Positions 38,449-50,219 of a stretch of DNA of 64,000 nt are shown one piece after another. A program made the translations under genes and the position numbers. Position 1 is the first letter of the stretch. Every line of letters begins with the position of its first letter. Below the pieces are notes generated by a model that was not told where the DNA came from, did not search any database, and worked only from the letters and a program-made list of their open reading frames with translations. Source of the stretch: Glebionis coronaria (Eukaryota > Streptophyta > Magnoliopsida > Asterales > Asteraceae); assembly GCA_025667525.1 (NCBI GenBank), contig CM046878.1, positions 396,370,974-396,434,973 of the forward strand, written 5' to 3'.

Positions 38449-40497
38449 TCAGTTTGATGTCCGTTTCTTATTGAAATCGAAGAGGTGCGGATATTTCTTC
38501 CACATTTCATCCTCTAGTTCCCAAGTATATTCTGGTCCATGCTTTGAATTCCATCGGATATTGACAATAGGTATCCGAGTTTGTTTCAGTTGCTTTACCT
38601 CACGATCCATAACCTCTACGGGTTCTAAAATAAAACGCAACTTCCCATCTATTCGAACCTTATCCAACGAAATTTTCTCATCACTCACTGCTAGACATTT
38701 CTTCAGATTAGATACATGGAATGTGTTGTGAACACCATGAAGTTCTGGGGGTAACTCTAGTTTATAAGCCACCGGGCCTACTCTAGATAAAATCTTAAAG
38801 GGTAAAATATAACGGGGATTCAATTTTCCTCGCTTTCCAAATCTTATAACGCCTTTCCATGACGATACTTTCAACATTACTCGGTCACCCACTTTAAACT
38901 CCATCGGCTTCCACCGCACATCCGCGTAACTTTTCTGTCTACTACGGGCAGTCAACAACCTATTCTTAATCTGAACTATCATCTCCGTAGTCTCCTGGAT
39001 CAATTCCGGTCCCGTGAGCTGGGTATCCCCAACTTCACTCCAACATACAGGAGATCTACACTTTCTACCATACAAAGCTTCAAACGGTGCAACCTTAATA
39101 CTAGAATGGTAACTATTGTTATACGAAAACTCTGCTAACGGCAAATGTTTATCCCAATTCTTACCAAAATCTAACACACAAGCTCTCAACATATCTTCTA
39201 GTGTTTGTATCTTTCTTTCATTCTGCCCATCAGTTTGGGGGTGATAAGCAGTTTTCATGTCGAGATTCGTTCCCAAAGGTCTTTGGAGAGATTTACAAAA
39301 ATTCGATGCGAATCTAGGATCTCGATCTGAAATGATCGATACAGGCACTCCATGCTTGCATACAACATTATCAAGGTATATACGAGTCAGCTTCTCCAGT
39401 GAGAACTGCTCTTTAACCGGAATGAAGTGTGCTGATTTGGTCAGTCTGTCGAGAATAACCCAAATCGAGTTGTTTCCAGATGATATTCTAGGAAGCTTGG
39501 TGATAAAGTCCATCGTAATTCGCTCCCACTTCCATTCAGGAATCTTTGGTTGTTGAAGTAGTCCTAATGGCTTTTGATGTTCAGCTTTGACTCTAGCACA
39601 AGTCAAGCATTGAAGAACATACATAGCAATATCAGCTTTCATATTCGGCCACCAGTACAACTTCTTCAAATCATGGTACATCTTATCAGATCCCGGATGA
39701 ATGGAATACTTAGATTTATGGGATTCTAACATAATCAAATCTCTTAAGCCTCCAAACTTAGGTATCCACATGCGATCTCTTAAGCATTTCACTCTATCAG
39801 CTCTAACCTCTAACGGATCTCCTTCTCCTCGGAAGCCTTCATCAACAAAATTTTCTTTCTTACAAGCTTCTATTTGCGCATTTCTAATTTGCTCAGGCAA
39901 ATTATTATGCACGGTCAAGACTAGAGAACGTACCCTGATAGGCTCTCTATCTTTCCTACTTAATGCATCGGCAACAACATTGGCTTTGCCTGGGTGATAT
40001 TTTATATCACAATCATAATCACTTAGCAACTCTATCCATCTTCGTTGCCTCATGTTCAATTCCTTCTGGTCGAGAATATACTGTAGGCTTTTGTGATCAG
40101 TGAATACCGTACACTTGGTGCCATACAGATAATGTCTACACAACCTAAGAGCAAAGATTACAGCTCCTAAATTAAGATCATGAGTAGTATAATTCTCCTC
40201 ATTCTTCCTTAATTGCCTAGAAGCATAAGCTATCACTTTCTCTCGCTGCATCAAAACAGCTCCATAACCTCTAAGAGATGCATCACAATATACTACAAAA
40301 TCTTCACTCCCGTCGGGTAATGATAAAATTGGCGCACTACATAATTTTTGCTTCAATGTCTGAAATGCTCCATCCTCATCACTTCCCCAAACGAAAGGTT
40401 TATTCTTCTGGGTAAGCTTAGTCAAGGGTTTAGCTATCAAAGAAAATTCTTTAATGAATCGCCTATAATAGCCAGCCAATCTTAAGAACTGTCGCAC
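38449..40497 (-). pseudogene. Tekay RNase H, integrase and chromodomain (long open part of pol)
   Basis: This 682-codon frame is the back of pol. RNase [27 protein letters not shown] and [14 protein letters not shown]. Integrase: zinc finger [13 protein letters not shown] to [11 protein letters not shown], core with [19 protein letters not shown] and [18 protein letters not shown] (D, D, E all present). C-terminus: [11 protein letters not shown], then [10 protein letters not shown], and a chromodomain-like end ([41 protein letters not shown]) thought to steer insertion to particular chromatin. It is uninterrupted but out of frame with the RT. The polypurine tract follows after the stop. Confidence 0.92.
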
Positions 40498-41373
40498 TTC
40501 CGTTGGCGTTGTCGGTGCAGACCAATTCTTATAGCTTCAACCTTTGCAGTATCAACATGAATTCCATCCTTGTTAATCAAGTGACCAAGAAATTGCACAT
40601 AATCTAACCAAAAATCACATTTCGAAAACTTAGCATACAACCTTTCATCCTTTAACAAATTCAAAATAATCCTTAAATGTTCTCTATGTTCATCTTCATT
40701 CTGAGAATAGATTAGAATATCGTCAATAAACACAATCACAAATTTATCCAAGTAGGGCTTGCACACTCGATTCAATAAATCCATGAAAACCGCAGGTGCG
40801 TTAGTTAACCCAAATGGCATTACTTGAAATTCATAGTGTCCATAACGAGTTCTAAATGCAGTTATAGGAACATCTTCTTCACGGACGCGAAGTTGGTGAT
40901 ATCCTGACCGTAAATCTATCTTAGAATACACACTAGATCCTTGTAATTGATCAAACAAATCATCAATCCTAGGTGAAGGATATCGATTTTTAATTGTCAA
41001 CTTATTCAGTTCCCTATAATCAATGCACATACGGAAAGATCCATCCTTCTTCTTAACGAACAAGACTGGAGCTCCCCAAGGCGACGAGCTCGGTAGAATA
41101 AAACCTTTATCAGACAACTCCTTAAGTTGTTCAGATAACTCCTTTAATTTAGAAGGGGCCAATCGGTAAGGCGCACGTGCCACCGGTGCAGCACCAGGAA
41201 TTAAATCGATTCGAAACTCTACTTGCCTTATCGGTGGAAGTCCGGGCAAATCTTTAGGAAATACCTCAGGAAATTCACAAATAATAGGTACATCTTCCAA
41301 TCGTTTCTCCCTAGACTCATTCCCGGTCACTTGAGCTAAGAATAACTTACAACTGTTCCTAATGTACTTTTGG
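40482..41373 (-). pseudogene. Tekay reverse transcriptase (frameshifted at its end)
   Basis: The RT shows [83 protein letters not shown] and the catalytic FIDDILIYS. The frame is lost near 40530, where an apparent single missing A moves the following KNW-type sequence out of frame; the downstream frame then continues from GYYRRF. The right end abuts the TSD (41374-41378) of the non-autonomous Copia element, which separates it from the protease. Confidence 0.92.
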
Positions 41374-41378
41374 ACTTT

Positions 41379-41746
41379 TGTTAATCCTAGTTAATCCATA
41401 ACACAATATTTAGAAGAGATATTTAGAGAGAGAAAGAGAAGAAATGTAGAGAGAGAAACAAGAGAGATTTTTGGAAGGTTTATGTTTACTAGAGAGAGAA
41501 AGTAAAATGAACCAACACCCTCTTCCACACATGGAAGAGGGTATATATACCCTTGGCATATGGGTCGTGGGTTTAGTATCCTTGGACAGGGCTTGGCTTT
41601 GTTTTGAGCTTACGCCCCTAACTTATACAATATTAGCTTAAAGTCTAAGCCCGGTTTTCCCGACTAACCTATTACAATACATGACCAATGACGACTAAGA
41701 TGACCTATTACATTCTTGTTTGACTATATAAAATATACGGTTAACA
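41379..41746 (-). repeat. Non-autonomous Copia 3' LTR
   Basis: TGTTAATCC to GGTTAACA, 368 bp, equal in length to the right copy. Same TATA and hairpin at 41518-41550. Confidence 0.92.
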
Positions 41747-41762
41747 ATCTCCCCCAATGTAT
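41747..41762 (-). other. Polypurine tract of the non-autonomous element
   Basis: The - strand reads CATTGGGGGAGATTG immediately before the 3' LTR. Confidence 0.75.
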
Positions 41763-43614
41763 CGGTCATCTTAAAAAGCTTAAAAAGCATAAGATGATTG
41801 AGTGAATACATTCTTGTAGAGGAGATCTTCCTGCTTTGGTCTTGTATCTTGGTCTTGATCTTGTTTGTAACAGCCTTGTTCCTTCATGCTTTCGTGATCT
41901 TTATCTTGAGCCTTTGTCATTTGACTTTGAGTGCTTGAGATCTTCATCTGTGCTCCTTGTGACTAAGATGACCTATTACATTCTTACATTCTTAGGTATC
42001 TTGAATATCACCATCTTGTGCTCTTGTGACTTCTGAATCGACTTCGGTTACACAGTTACGCCACCTTCTTGATATGCAGCAACATACATAGACACGAATA
42101 AAATGGCTTTGAACATTTCATCCTAACTCGGTAGCATTTTACCTCCAGTCGGTGAAGACCGTTTAGACGGTATTAGATACCGTACCTGTGATCGGGTAGA
42201 TTCAATTAAGAACCTCCTTGACAGGGTTTCCCGGCGGTAGTAGCCAGTTCTCTTTACTCGACCGTCTCAAAGCAGACTGCGAACGTAAAGAGTGAATCAA
42301 AAAGGATACAGTTATCCGTTTGATTAGAGTCGTGAATTCAGAATTCCTAGAACAAGTTTGATTCTAAAAGAATCGCACCATTGTTGCTTTCCAGTTTGCC
42401 ACATGCTCGATTCATAAGAATCTTGCACGTTACCTACCGCAATGCTGTTTGATGTTGACACTGGAAGGATTTCCATTCGTCACTGTGAACACTAAAGAGT
42501 GTCACTCTGAATGTTCTGGAAAGATCACACGGATTTTGCGAAGAAACCTGGAATCAAGTTTGAATCATATAAGAATCGAAACTTAGTTGCTTTCCAGTTC
42601 TCACAAGTTTGATTCGTGTAGAATCGCACAAGTTACCTACCATGAGCTTGTTTAATGCTGGCTCAAGCAGGATTTCCATCTTCATTGTGAATCGTATCAC
42701 TCAGATGTTATGGCAGTATCGCAACGATAATGCGTAGGACTCGATTGTGTCCTAATGAGATGATAGATAGATCTCGTTTTGGCTCTAGACTCAATAAGTG
42801 CATTTTGGTAATCGGAGGCTGGAGCAGACTGCCACCTTTTCAATATTAACTAACTCGGAGTGAGAAAGTCAATAGATACGTGTTGATCTCTGTGACAATG
42901 AGACAAGTTTCTTTCGAGAGAAACTCGAATGGCTGGGGAAGGGTTGTGCATCGCATCACTGGGTCCATGACACTTGTCTTCAAAAGATGTGTTAACCTGG
43001 TTTCTGCCTAAGTTGCATAGAATATTCAACTCCTTCAATGCTTACCAATACGTCATCACTAGCACCTTGTTGTGATTGTTCCAGTGCTAACTTAAGTAAT
43101 TGGTCCGCATTCAGCTTCATTCAACTCCATCTTTCCTAAGGACAACTATTTCTAGCTATGGAATGTCCTTGGGTAGATCCCTCCGGGTTTGGTTGGATCA
43201 TAGGACTTAGTTTCCTATCCTAAACCACCTTTTGACTCCATCGTTCCGTCGTGGATAGTAGGTTGTTTTGGGTATAGATCGTAACCATAAACCATTGAAA
43301 ACCATTCAAAGTGTTTGATAAAAATCAAAACTTTTAACACTTGAAAGTTTTACATTTCCGAAAAGCTCCCCCTACACACATGCATCGATATACGAAATAG
43401 TTTGGCATGTGAAGGAAAGAGTTGCACTTGAGTCTTTAAGATCACTTGTTGCGATATATTACATTTTAATCACATTTTCTCTCCCTATCTCTAATATACA
43501 AATATACTATTAGAGATACCAATAGATTAAAATATGACAATTTCTGAAAAATCGACGGGAGAGAAACATGTGTGCACGCATGAATCATGGAACAGTTTTA
43601 GTCGGGACGCTCCC

Positions 43615-43691
43615 CCTCAACAATATATGTGTGTCTTGAAACAAAATTTGACAAAATTTTAGAGAAACGACACCACAAAAATATGTTGAGG
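43615..43691. repeat. Inverted repeat
   Basis: CCTCAACA (43615-43622) pairs with TGTTGAGG (43684-43691), and the arms extend inward imperfectly to GTGTC/GACACC. Confidence 0.6.
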
Positions 43692-43894
43692 TACGGAGTT
43701 GAGATGCCTTTACCGATAATATATATGACAGATTTAATCACATTTTCGGAATGTGTTGGATACATAAAATATGACAATTTTAGAGATGTACCCAACAACA
43801 TTAAAAGTCTTGATTTTAAAACGCTCCCCCTCAAAAAGTGATCAAAATAACATATGACATTTTGAGATAAAAACTTATTATGAGGAAGGGAGTG

Positions 43895-43959
43895 TTGAAC
43901 ACACAATTTTGAAAGATTTAGAAAAACCTTTTGAGAAAGTCTTGAAAAATTGTGTTCAA
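43895..43959. repeat. Inverted repeat
   Basis: TTGAACACACAATTTT (43895-43910) pairs with AAAAATTGTGTTCAA (43945-43959) with one bulge or mismatch, leaving a 34-base loop. Confidence 0.65.
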
Positions 43960-44050
43960 CGGTTTTTAAAATAATCAGGATAGAAGACTTCTCTTCTATT
44001 GCTTAGGGAAAGCGCACTGAAACGTACACTCCCCTTTTGGGTTCGTTTTT

Positions 44051-44640
44051 CATGAGCTCAAAACTTTGATTGTTTTGTGACTAGCTCATGACCGAGAAAA
44101 ATAAATTTCCCGTTGTGAAGGATAAGTTATCATCCGTGATAAACTTTCCTTAAGTTGAAGTTCGAGTTCTAAGCTGACATTTACTTAGAAATCGTTTTTC
44201 ATGAACTTAAAATTTTTGAATGTTTTTATGAGAAGCTCATGACCGAAAAATATGAATTTCTCGCTGAGAAGGATAAGTGATCGTCCGAGATAAACTTTTC
44301 TTAGTTGAGGTTCGAGTCCTAAGCTGTGATGCGCTTAGAAGTCATTTACACGAGCTTAAAACTTTCGAATAGTTTTAATGTAAGCTCGTGTCTGAGAGAA
44401 ATCGAATTTCTCGTTTTGAGGATAAGTCATACTCGGGATGAACTTTCCTGTCTTGTGAGCCCGGGTTACAGTCTGTAATTTGACTATAAGCCTTGTACAC
44501 GAGCTAAAAACTTTTGAATAGTTTTAAGAGAGGCTTGTGTCCAAGAAATATTAATTTCTCGTTTTGAGGGTAACTTATCGTTGAAGAGATAAAGTTCCCT
44601 TTCTTTAACATTCGAGTTACAGTCTGATATGTGACTGTAA
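44051..44640 (-). repeat. 149-bp tandem repeat with two hairpins per unit (4 copies)
   Basis: Copies begin at 44051, 44200, 44349 and 44498, exactly 149 bp apart. Each has a first hairpin (CATGAGCT/AGCTCATG in copy 1; CACGAGCTTA/TAAGCTCGTG in copy 3; imperfect in 2 and 4) and a second one about 115 bp later (TTCTAAG/CTTAGAA, CTAAGC/GCTTAG, TTACAGTC/GACTATAA, TTACAGTC/GACTGTAA). Confidence 0.85.
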
Positions 44641-46034
44641 GTCATTTTCAATCGTACTTGTGAAACCCCTGAGACACGTATTTCTCTGATATCTGCTTCT
44701 TCAGCAACCAAACTCTGAAAGTGTCTTTTGTTGAGCGGTATGAATATGGAAAAACTTTGTGTTCTTGTTGAACCTTTACTTTATTACCTACACTTTCATC
44801 AGTAGTTTGTATGCTTGCATGTGGGTTAGCGATATCTTGATGAGAACCATGTGGGGGTTCACCTTGAACCTTTTTCGAGCTAGAGGGAAATATCTTTCCA
44901 GTAGGAACCCACCTAATACCTATTGTTTTGAAGGTTCTACCCGTTGGTATCCATCTAAGACAAGGTCGAGGAGACATAGTTTTCTCATGCACAACGGAAG
45001 ACTTAGTTGGAGAAAACCTATTTCCTTTAGGGTTCCGTCTCTGAGGTGCTCTAGCTTTTTGGTTCACCTTGTTCAGGACTTTAGTGATACAATCATTATG
45101 AATGGCATTAAACACACATTTGTTAATTTTCGTGCAAACAAAGTGCTTAGCATCTGAGAAGGCTCTAGATTTCCTAGGGTTGGCAGAATTGTGCACATCA
45201 TAGAAAGGTCTAGAATTCCTAGATGTGTGAACAACGCTCCTAGGTTGTGGTTTGGTCCTATCTCTTTCTTATGTCTTGTTTTTAGCTTCCTCTAGATAGC
45301 TTTTGTGACCCACGTCATTTGTACTACGCTTAGGCAAGTTCTTGGAGCTATTTCTAGAGTTGGTTGAAGCATTCATGTGATCGGGCTTTGTAGAACCGGA
45401 TTTTCTTAAGGAGGGTGTAGATTGTGGAGTGACTGGTTTAGGAAAATTGCTACACACGTCAACTTGGGATGCAAACCTCAGATTCGACGTTTTGAGTCGT
45501 TCAGATTTAAACGCATTCGGCTGTCTAGCAACTGAGCGATTTTGACTAGTTGATAAGGAGGTTTCCCCAAGATTGACTGTTTTGCTAACTTAGTATCCAC
45601 ACTATTTCCTTTTAGTTTCCTTAATTCATTTTTCACCGTTGTCAATGAAAAAACCTTTTCCTGAATCTGAGCCTTTAATTGCTCATTTTATAGAAGTAAT
45701 TGAGCGACACGTTGTTCTAACTTAATATTCATATTGTCAAATATGTTGTTCTTAGAATTCGCGTCATTACTGTCTACAGTGTCGATAGGTTGCACAGATA
45801 ATTCAGTTAATGAAGTAGGCGGAGGACTTGGATTTTGAGAAGCCAACTTTGATTCTAACAAATTTATTTGTTTCACAAAATGTTCTTTTTCCACATTAAA
45901 ATCTTGAATCTTACGATCCAATTTTTGTTCAAGAACAACATTTGCTTTTTCAAGTTTTTCAAAGTAAGCCTCAAATTTGTTATTTTTCTTTGAAAAATCG
46001 AGTTTGGCATCCTCAGAATCTTTAGTCTTCTGAG
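44484..46034 (-). pseudogene. Downstream gag-like remnant (several frames)
   Basis: Successive fragments carry the rest of the protein: a coiled-coil (KEHFVKQINLLESKLASQNP near 45870), basic low-complexity sequence, and a block at 44648-45196 with NPRKSRAFSDAKHFVCTKI, KCVFNAIHNDCITKVLNKVN, LRWIPTGRTFKTIGIRWVP. The last phrases are a hallmark I remember from Asteraceae Copia polyproteins upstream of integrase. Stops and shifts near 45690, 45250 and 44650 break it, and no integrase follows. Confidence 0.7.
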
Positions 46035-46850
46035 CTAACAGAATTTCAAGCTCGTTAATCTTAGAATCAACATCCTAAGAAGTCTCTCCTCCATTAGTAC
46101 TCTATCTGATGAATCAGCTGTGGTATTGCTATCAACCTTTTCCACTGGATACGTGTCAAGAATGGGTTCAGATTGCTCAGTATGTTGAGAAACATCGTAT
46201 TCAGCATTTAAATGTACCATAGCCATTGGTTGATCATTATAAATGGGTCTGATATCCGCATCATTGGTTGTTTGATCATTCCCTGAGCTGGTATTGATAT
46301 GATGTGTTTCTAATTCTGTCCCGCTGCTCTCTGTATCAACCGAAGAAGCGTCCAATGCTTGATCTATATCGAAAGTGCTCTCTTTCGTCTGCATCAGTCT
46401 TTGATTCACCCTTCTTTGAAAGTGCCTTTGATGGCGTGTTCTTTCAGCAATTGACTTCTTTATATTGCTCATATGGTGAAGAAGTGTCTCTTTGAACGCT
46501 TGAAGATCTACGAGAGTATATTTGGTAAAGTATGTGCTTGTGAACTCTCGATCGTTTTTGGATAAGCCACTTGAGTCAATGAATTGCTGGAACTGATTTT
46601 TGAGAGCTAAAAGGACCTCCATGGATATATTCTCGTGAAAATCGTCTTTGTCAAGTTCTTGTTGAAGATGGTCCACATTAAGTAGCATCGTTCTGATGAA
46701 TGTCTCAACATCTTGACCAAATAGTAAAAAGAATACCCGTTTGAATCCAATTTCAAGACGAGTGCCTTTTAGGTCTTCTCTTGAAAGAACCTGAAGGTGT
46801 GACTGAAGCAACTTTATGTGTTCCATGCAACTTTCTTTTGCTTTCGACAT
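46035..46850 (-). pseudogene. Gag-like ORF of the non-autonomous Copia element
   Basis: The ORF starts MSKAKESCMEHIKLLQSHL and reads SREDLKGTRLEIGFKRVFF, FIRTMLLNVDHLQQELDKDD, NQFQQFIDSSG and SIAERTRHQRHFQRRVNQR. I recall closely similar hypothetical proteins from Asteraceae transposons. It is mostly helical with an acidic, low-complexity end. The frame shifts near 46100, after which the neighbouring phase continues the protein with a coiled-coil. It may bind RNA or self-assemble, as gag would; no enzyme motif is present. Confidence 0.75.
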
Positions 46851-47992
46851 CTTTTATTTGATTGCAAAAACGGTTTTGGTGGTAGAATCCTTGTTAGAAG
46901 GTTTACTGATTGGAGTCTCAGTATTTGTTGAACCTCTAGATTCTGCATCTTCTCTTTATTCATCTTAGTCATGGACGTTGTTGGTGTTGAATACACGAAG
47001 ATGTCCATTGAACGGATGTCTCGAAGAGGATATGATGTGTATGGATCACGGATCTTAGTGGATGTGTTGTGATTTGATTGTGGTTGAAATTCCGAAAATT
47101 CCAAATTTTGTTCCAGTCCGACAATAAATTCCTCAGTCCGACAAAACGGTAAGCCGAAAAATTTTGTATCTCCAAATTTTGAATTTGAGTTAGAAATAGC
47201 CAAAAACTAGTAGGGAAAAAAATTTGAAAAGTGAAAAATTTTGACAAAAATAAAACCTAAAAATTTGAATTTTTGTCCGAAAATTCTAAATTTTGGTCGA
47301 AAATTTTTTCGCTTCGCCAAAATTTGAAATTGAAGCTTAAATGGCCTAAAAATGGTCTAGAAAAAATAATTTTTTCTAGAGTTTTCCCGCCAAAAAACTT
47401 TGTCGGAATGTCCTTGATCGGAATACCCATGATCGTGGCTAGTCTAGATAGTGGCTAAGTCTAAAAATTACTCAAACAAAATATCCATCGGAATGTCCAT
47501 CGGAATAACCTTGTCGGAATGTCCTTGATCGGATAACCCTTGTCGGAATAAACCTATCGGAATGTCAAATCGGAATGGCCAAATCGGAATGTCCAAATTG
47601 GAATACTCAAATCGGGATATGTCAAATCGAAATGTCAAATCGGAATGTCAAATTGGAATGCAATCGGAATCCCTAAACCCTTTTCCGATTACACTGATCG
47701 GAATAAACTATCAACCCTTTTCCGATGACCTGATCGGAATAAATCCCATTTTCTCGGACAAAACTCAACCAATTCGTGATTTTAAGCCAAAAAATGATCA
47801 AAACACCCAAAAATTTTGTGTTTTTAGCCAAAGTAACAATACTAAATCTCTACCACAACTATGTAGAAGATTTGTATCAAGAAAAAAACCATAAAAACAC
47901 AAGAAAATTTTTGGGACGTGATATATATATCAAAATGACCACGAAAAATCAAGAACACACCACACGAATCTTCAATCACCTATCCACTATAG
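46851..47992 (-). other. Leader of the non-autonomous element with ATCGGAATGTC repeats
   Basis: AT-rich 1.1 kb between primer site and gag. About a dozen copies of an ATCGGAATGTC-like word lie at 47400-47740, with paired TTCCGAT...ATCGGAA hairpins at 47683-47702 and 47721-47740. A 129-residue frame at 46814-47203 has no recognisable domain and I do not call it a gene. Confidence 0.55.
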
Positions 47993-48005
47993 GCTCTTGA
48001 TACCA
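47993..48005 (-). other. Primer binding site of the non-autonomous element
   Basis: TGGTATCAAGAGC on the - strand just inside the 5' LTR, a one-base-longer relative of the methionine tRNA site used by Copia elements. Confidence 0.8.
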
Positions 48006-48007
48006 AA

Positions 48008-48375
48008 TGTTAATCCCATTTAATCCATAACACAAGATTTAGCAGAGATATTTAGAGAGAGAAAGAGAAGAAATGTAGAGAGAGAAACAAGAGAGATTTT
48101 TGGAAGGTTTATGTTTACTAGAGAGAGAAAGTAAAATGAACCAACACCCTCTTCCACACATGGAAGAGGGTATATATACCCTTGGCATATGGGCCGTGGG
48201 TTTAGTATCCTTGGGCCGGGCTTGGCTTTGTTTTGGGCTTACGCCCCTAACTTATACAATATTAGCTTAAAGTCCAAGCCCGGTTTTCCCGACTAACCTA
48301 TTACAATACAAGACCAATGACGACTAAGATGACCTATTACATTCTTGTTTGACTATATAAAATATACGGCTAAAA
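48008..48375 (-). repeat. Non-autonomous Copia 5' LTR
   Basis: TGTTAATCCC to the CGGCTAAAA end, which has lost the canonical CA of its partner (CGGTTAACA). It contains a TATATATA box at 48171-48178 and a 10-bp-arm hairpin at 48147-48170. Confidence 0.92.
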
Positions 48376-48437
48376 ACTTTAATACATGAAACGATTTTCA
48401 AACGGGATTCACCTCGATTACCATCAATTACTAACGT

Positions 48438-48922
48438 TCAATTCCTAAGAGGAATCTCAACCTTCTTCTCTCCACATAAAATAGTAGCGTTATTCAACGA
48501 CAACCAATCCATACCAACAATAATATCAAAACTACCTAACTCTATCAACATCAAATCAATCGGAAAGGAATAGTTCAAGAGATTTAGAGAGCATCCTTCT
48601 AATAGCTTATTAGTTTTCACTAATTTACCATCAGCCAATTCCACCTCGTAACTGGTATTTATCTCAACAGGTTCGATGTCAATAAGGGTACTAAATTTAG
48701 TGGATACAAAGCTCCTATCAGCACCCGAATCAAATAAAACAACAACATAATGATTCTTGAGTAAAACGTACCGGTAACGACATTTGGATCCTCTTTCTTC
48801 ACCTCAATTGTTCCAAGTTGATAGACACCACCCTGGGGATTTCTTCCAGGTACAATCGCTATCAACTTGGGGCATTCCGATTTCCTATGACCTTCTTCAT
48901 TACAAATGAAGCAAATGGTTCC
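48438..48922 (-). pseudogene. Tekay second zinc knuckle and aspartic protease (frameshifted)
   Basis: After the second CCHC knuckle the frame reads PGRNPQGGVYQLG and then shifts near 48775. The following frame carries the protease signature LFDSGADRSFV and, further on, FDIIVGMDWLSL, the two conserved protease blocks of Ty3 elements. The frame ends at a stop at 48438 just before the non-autonomous Copia insertion; the rest of the protease-RT linker resumes left of 41374. Protease would cut the gag-pol precursor. Confidence 0.85.
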
Positions 48923-49927
48923 CTACTTACACCTTTCAACCTTGTGTCCAAGCTTTCCGCAATTTCGGCACTTCCAGTAGTCGCCCGCATGCCTCTTGTT
49001 GCCACACTTAGGACTTCTATCATCGTTGCGCGGTGTGTTGTTGGTAAGAGCATTTGCATTCCCCTTTCTCTGGTTCTGACGGCGATTGAAATTCTTCCTA
49101 TTATCACCTCTATCTACACGATCACCGTCTCCCTTTCTTTTCTCACCAACACGGGCTTCATCTTGCCTATCCTGAATTATCTGTCCTATGAGTTGGTAAG
49201 CCATTCGAACAACATCATCAATGGTTAGTGGTTTCGATGATGTCACGTCTCCCCGGATATTCTTGGTCAACCCTTTAATATATTGCTAAATTCGGATCTC
49301 TTCGGGTTCCACCAATCGAGGACATAGCAAGGCCAACTCATGGAATCGGTTTGTGTAACTATCAATGTCCACACCTTTCATTCTCAGATGAATCAACTCT
49401 TGTTCTAACCCAATGATCACACTACGAGGACAGAATTCCAAAGTCATCCACTTCTTAATTTCAGCCCAAGGAGTAGCATTAGCAACATCAATACCCATGA
49501 AAGCAATTCTCTCGTTCCACCAAGTCAACGCACGACCTTTAAGAGTAGCCATAGCAAAAGTCACCTTATCTTCCTCCTTAAACTTACTAATCCGAAACAC
49601 CGACTCAGTCTTCTCAATCCACTGGCTTAATCCTACAACACCTTCAGTTCCATTAAAAGGTAGAGGTTCACACTTCATGAACGTAACATATGTACATCCA
49701 CCAACTTCAGGTGCATTAGTTCCAAGTTCTCCTATATTTCCTCCAACATTAGCATTCACATTATTAGCATTCACATTCACATTAATACCACCAATTCCAC
49801 TACCGCCAGCTCCACTACCGCCAGCTTCATTTCTAGCATTTGCCATAAATTCAGTCATAGATGCGACTACTTTCTCCGTAATAATCCTACGTACGTCATC
49901 CTCAGTCACAGCTTTCTTGGGCGGCAT
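48923..49927 (-). pseudogene. Tekay gag (broken)
   Basis: This encodes the capsid-like gag that packages element RNA. The N-terminal part has a Gly/Asn-rich stretch, then the retrotransposon gag core with FNGTEGVVGLSQWIEKTESVF and ALTWWNERI, then basic sequence and a CCHC knuckle (CRNCGKLGHKVERC). A second knuckle, ICNEEGHRKSEC, follows after a stop. In-frame stops lie at about 49286 (after PEEIRI) and 48923, all in the same frame, so point mutations rather than indels broke it. Start is the MPPKK Met at 49925-49927. Confidence 0.88.
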
Positions 49928-50219
49928 AGTTCTATAATTTCACAAATTCAAAGTATTAAGCATTCACCCAACAAGGGATTCATATAATAGGGATTGAATT
50001 CATAATCAAGATACAAATAAGGCAAAATATGGAATTCAAGACAAGATACATATTTCATTCGATTTGAAACAAAAGCATTGTCTTAGTTACATCCCATATC
50101 AAAGTTTCTAGCACTATATATACTCAAAGTTTGTGCCAAGTCTACTACTAACAAGTCGGTTCAGTCAAAGTTACAAAAGGTACAAAAGATACAAAGGTCA
50201 CTACTAAACACAGACTGGT

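Larger units (their letters stand above)
41763..44050 (-). other. Non-coding 3' body of the non-autonomous element
   Basis: No gene is supported. It holds a two-copy repeat of about 200 bp (from 42353 and 42555) with GATTC...GAATC hairpins, and long inverted repeats at 43615-43691 and 43895-43959. CGCTCCCCCT recurs at 43609 and 43821. Confidence 0.6.
41379..48375 (-). mobile_element. Non-autonomous Copia-type element with gag-like ORF only
   Basis: LTRs of 368 bp (41379-41746 and 48008-48375) are flanked by ACTTT at 41374-41378 and 48376-48380. Primer site and polypurine tract place its 5' end on the right. It has gag-like coding remnants at 44484-46850 but no protease, integrase or RT; the remaining 2.7 kb before the 3' LTR are non-coding and hairpin-rich. 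About 12 of 368 LTR positions differ by hand count, so it is older than the Copia and LARD insertions. Confidence 0.93.

Noticed and set aside
46814..47203. A 129-codon - strand ORF in the leader of the non-autonomous element
   Set aside because: It is AT-rich, without a domain, overlaps the start of the gag-like ORF in another phase, and no repeat of it is seen elsewhere.
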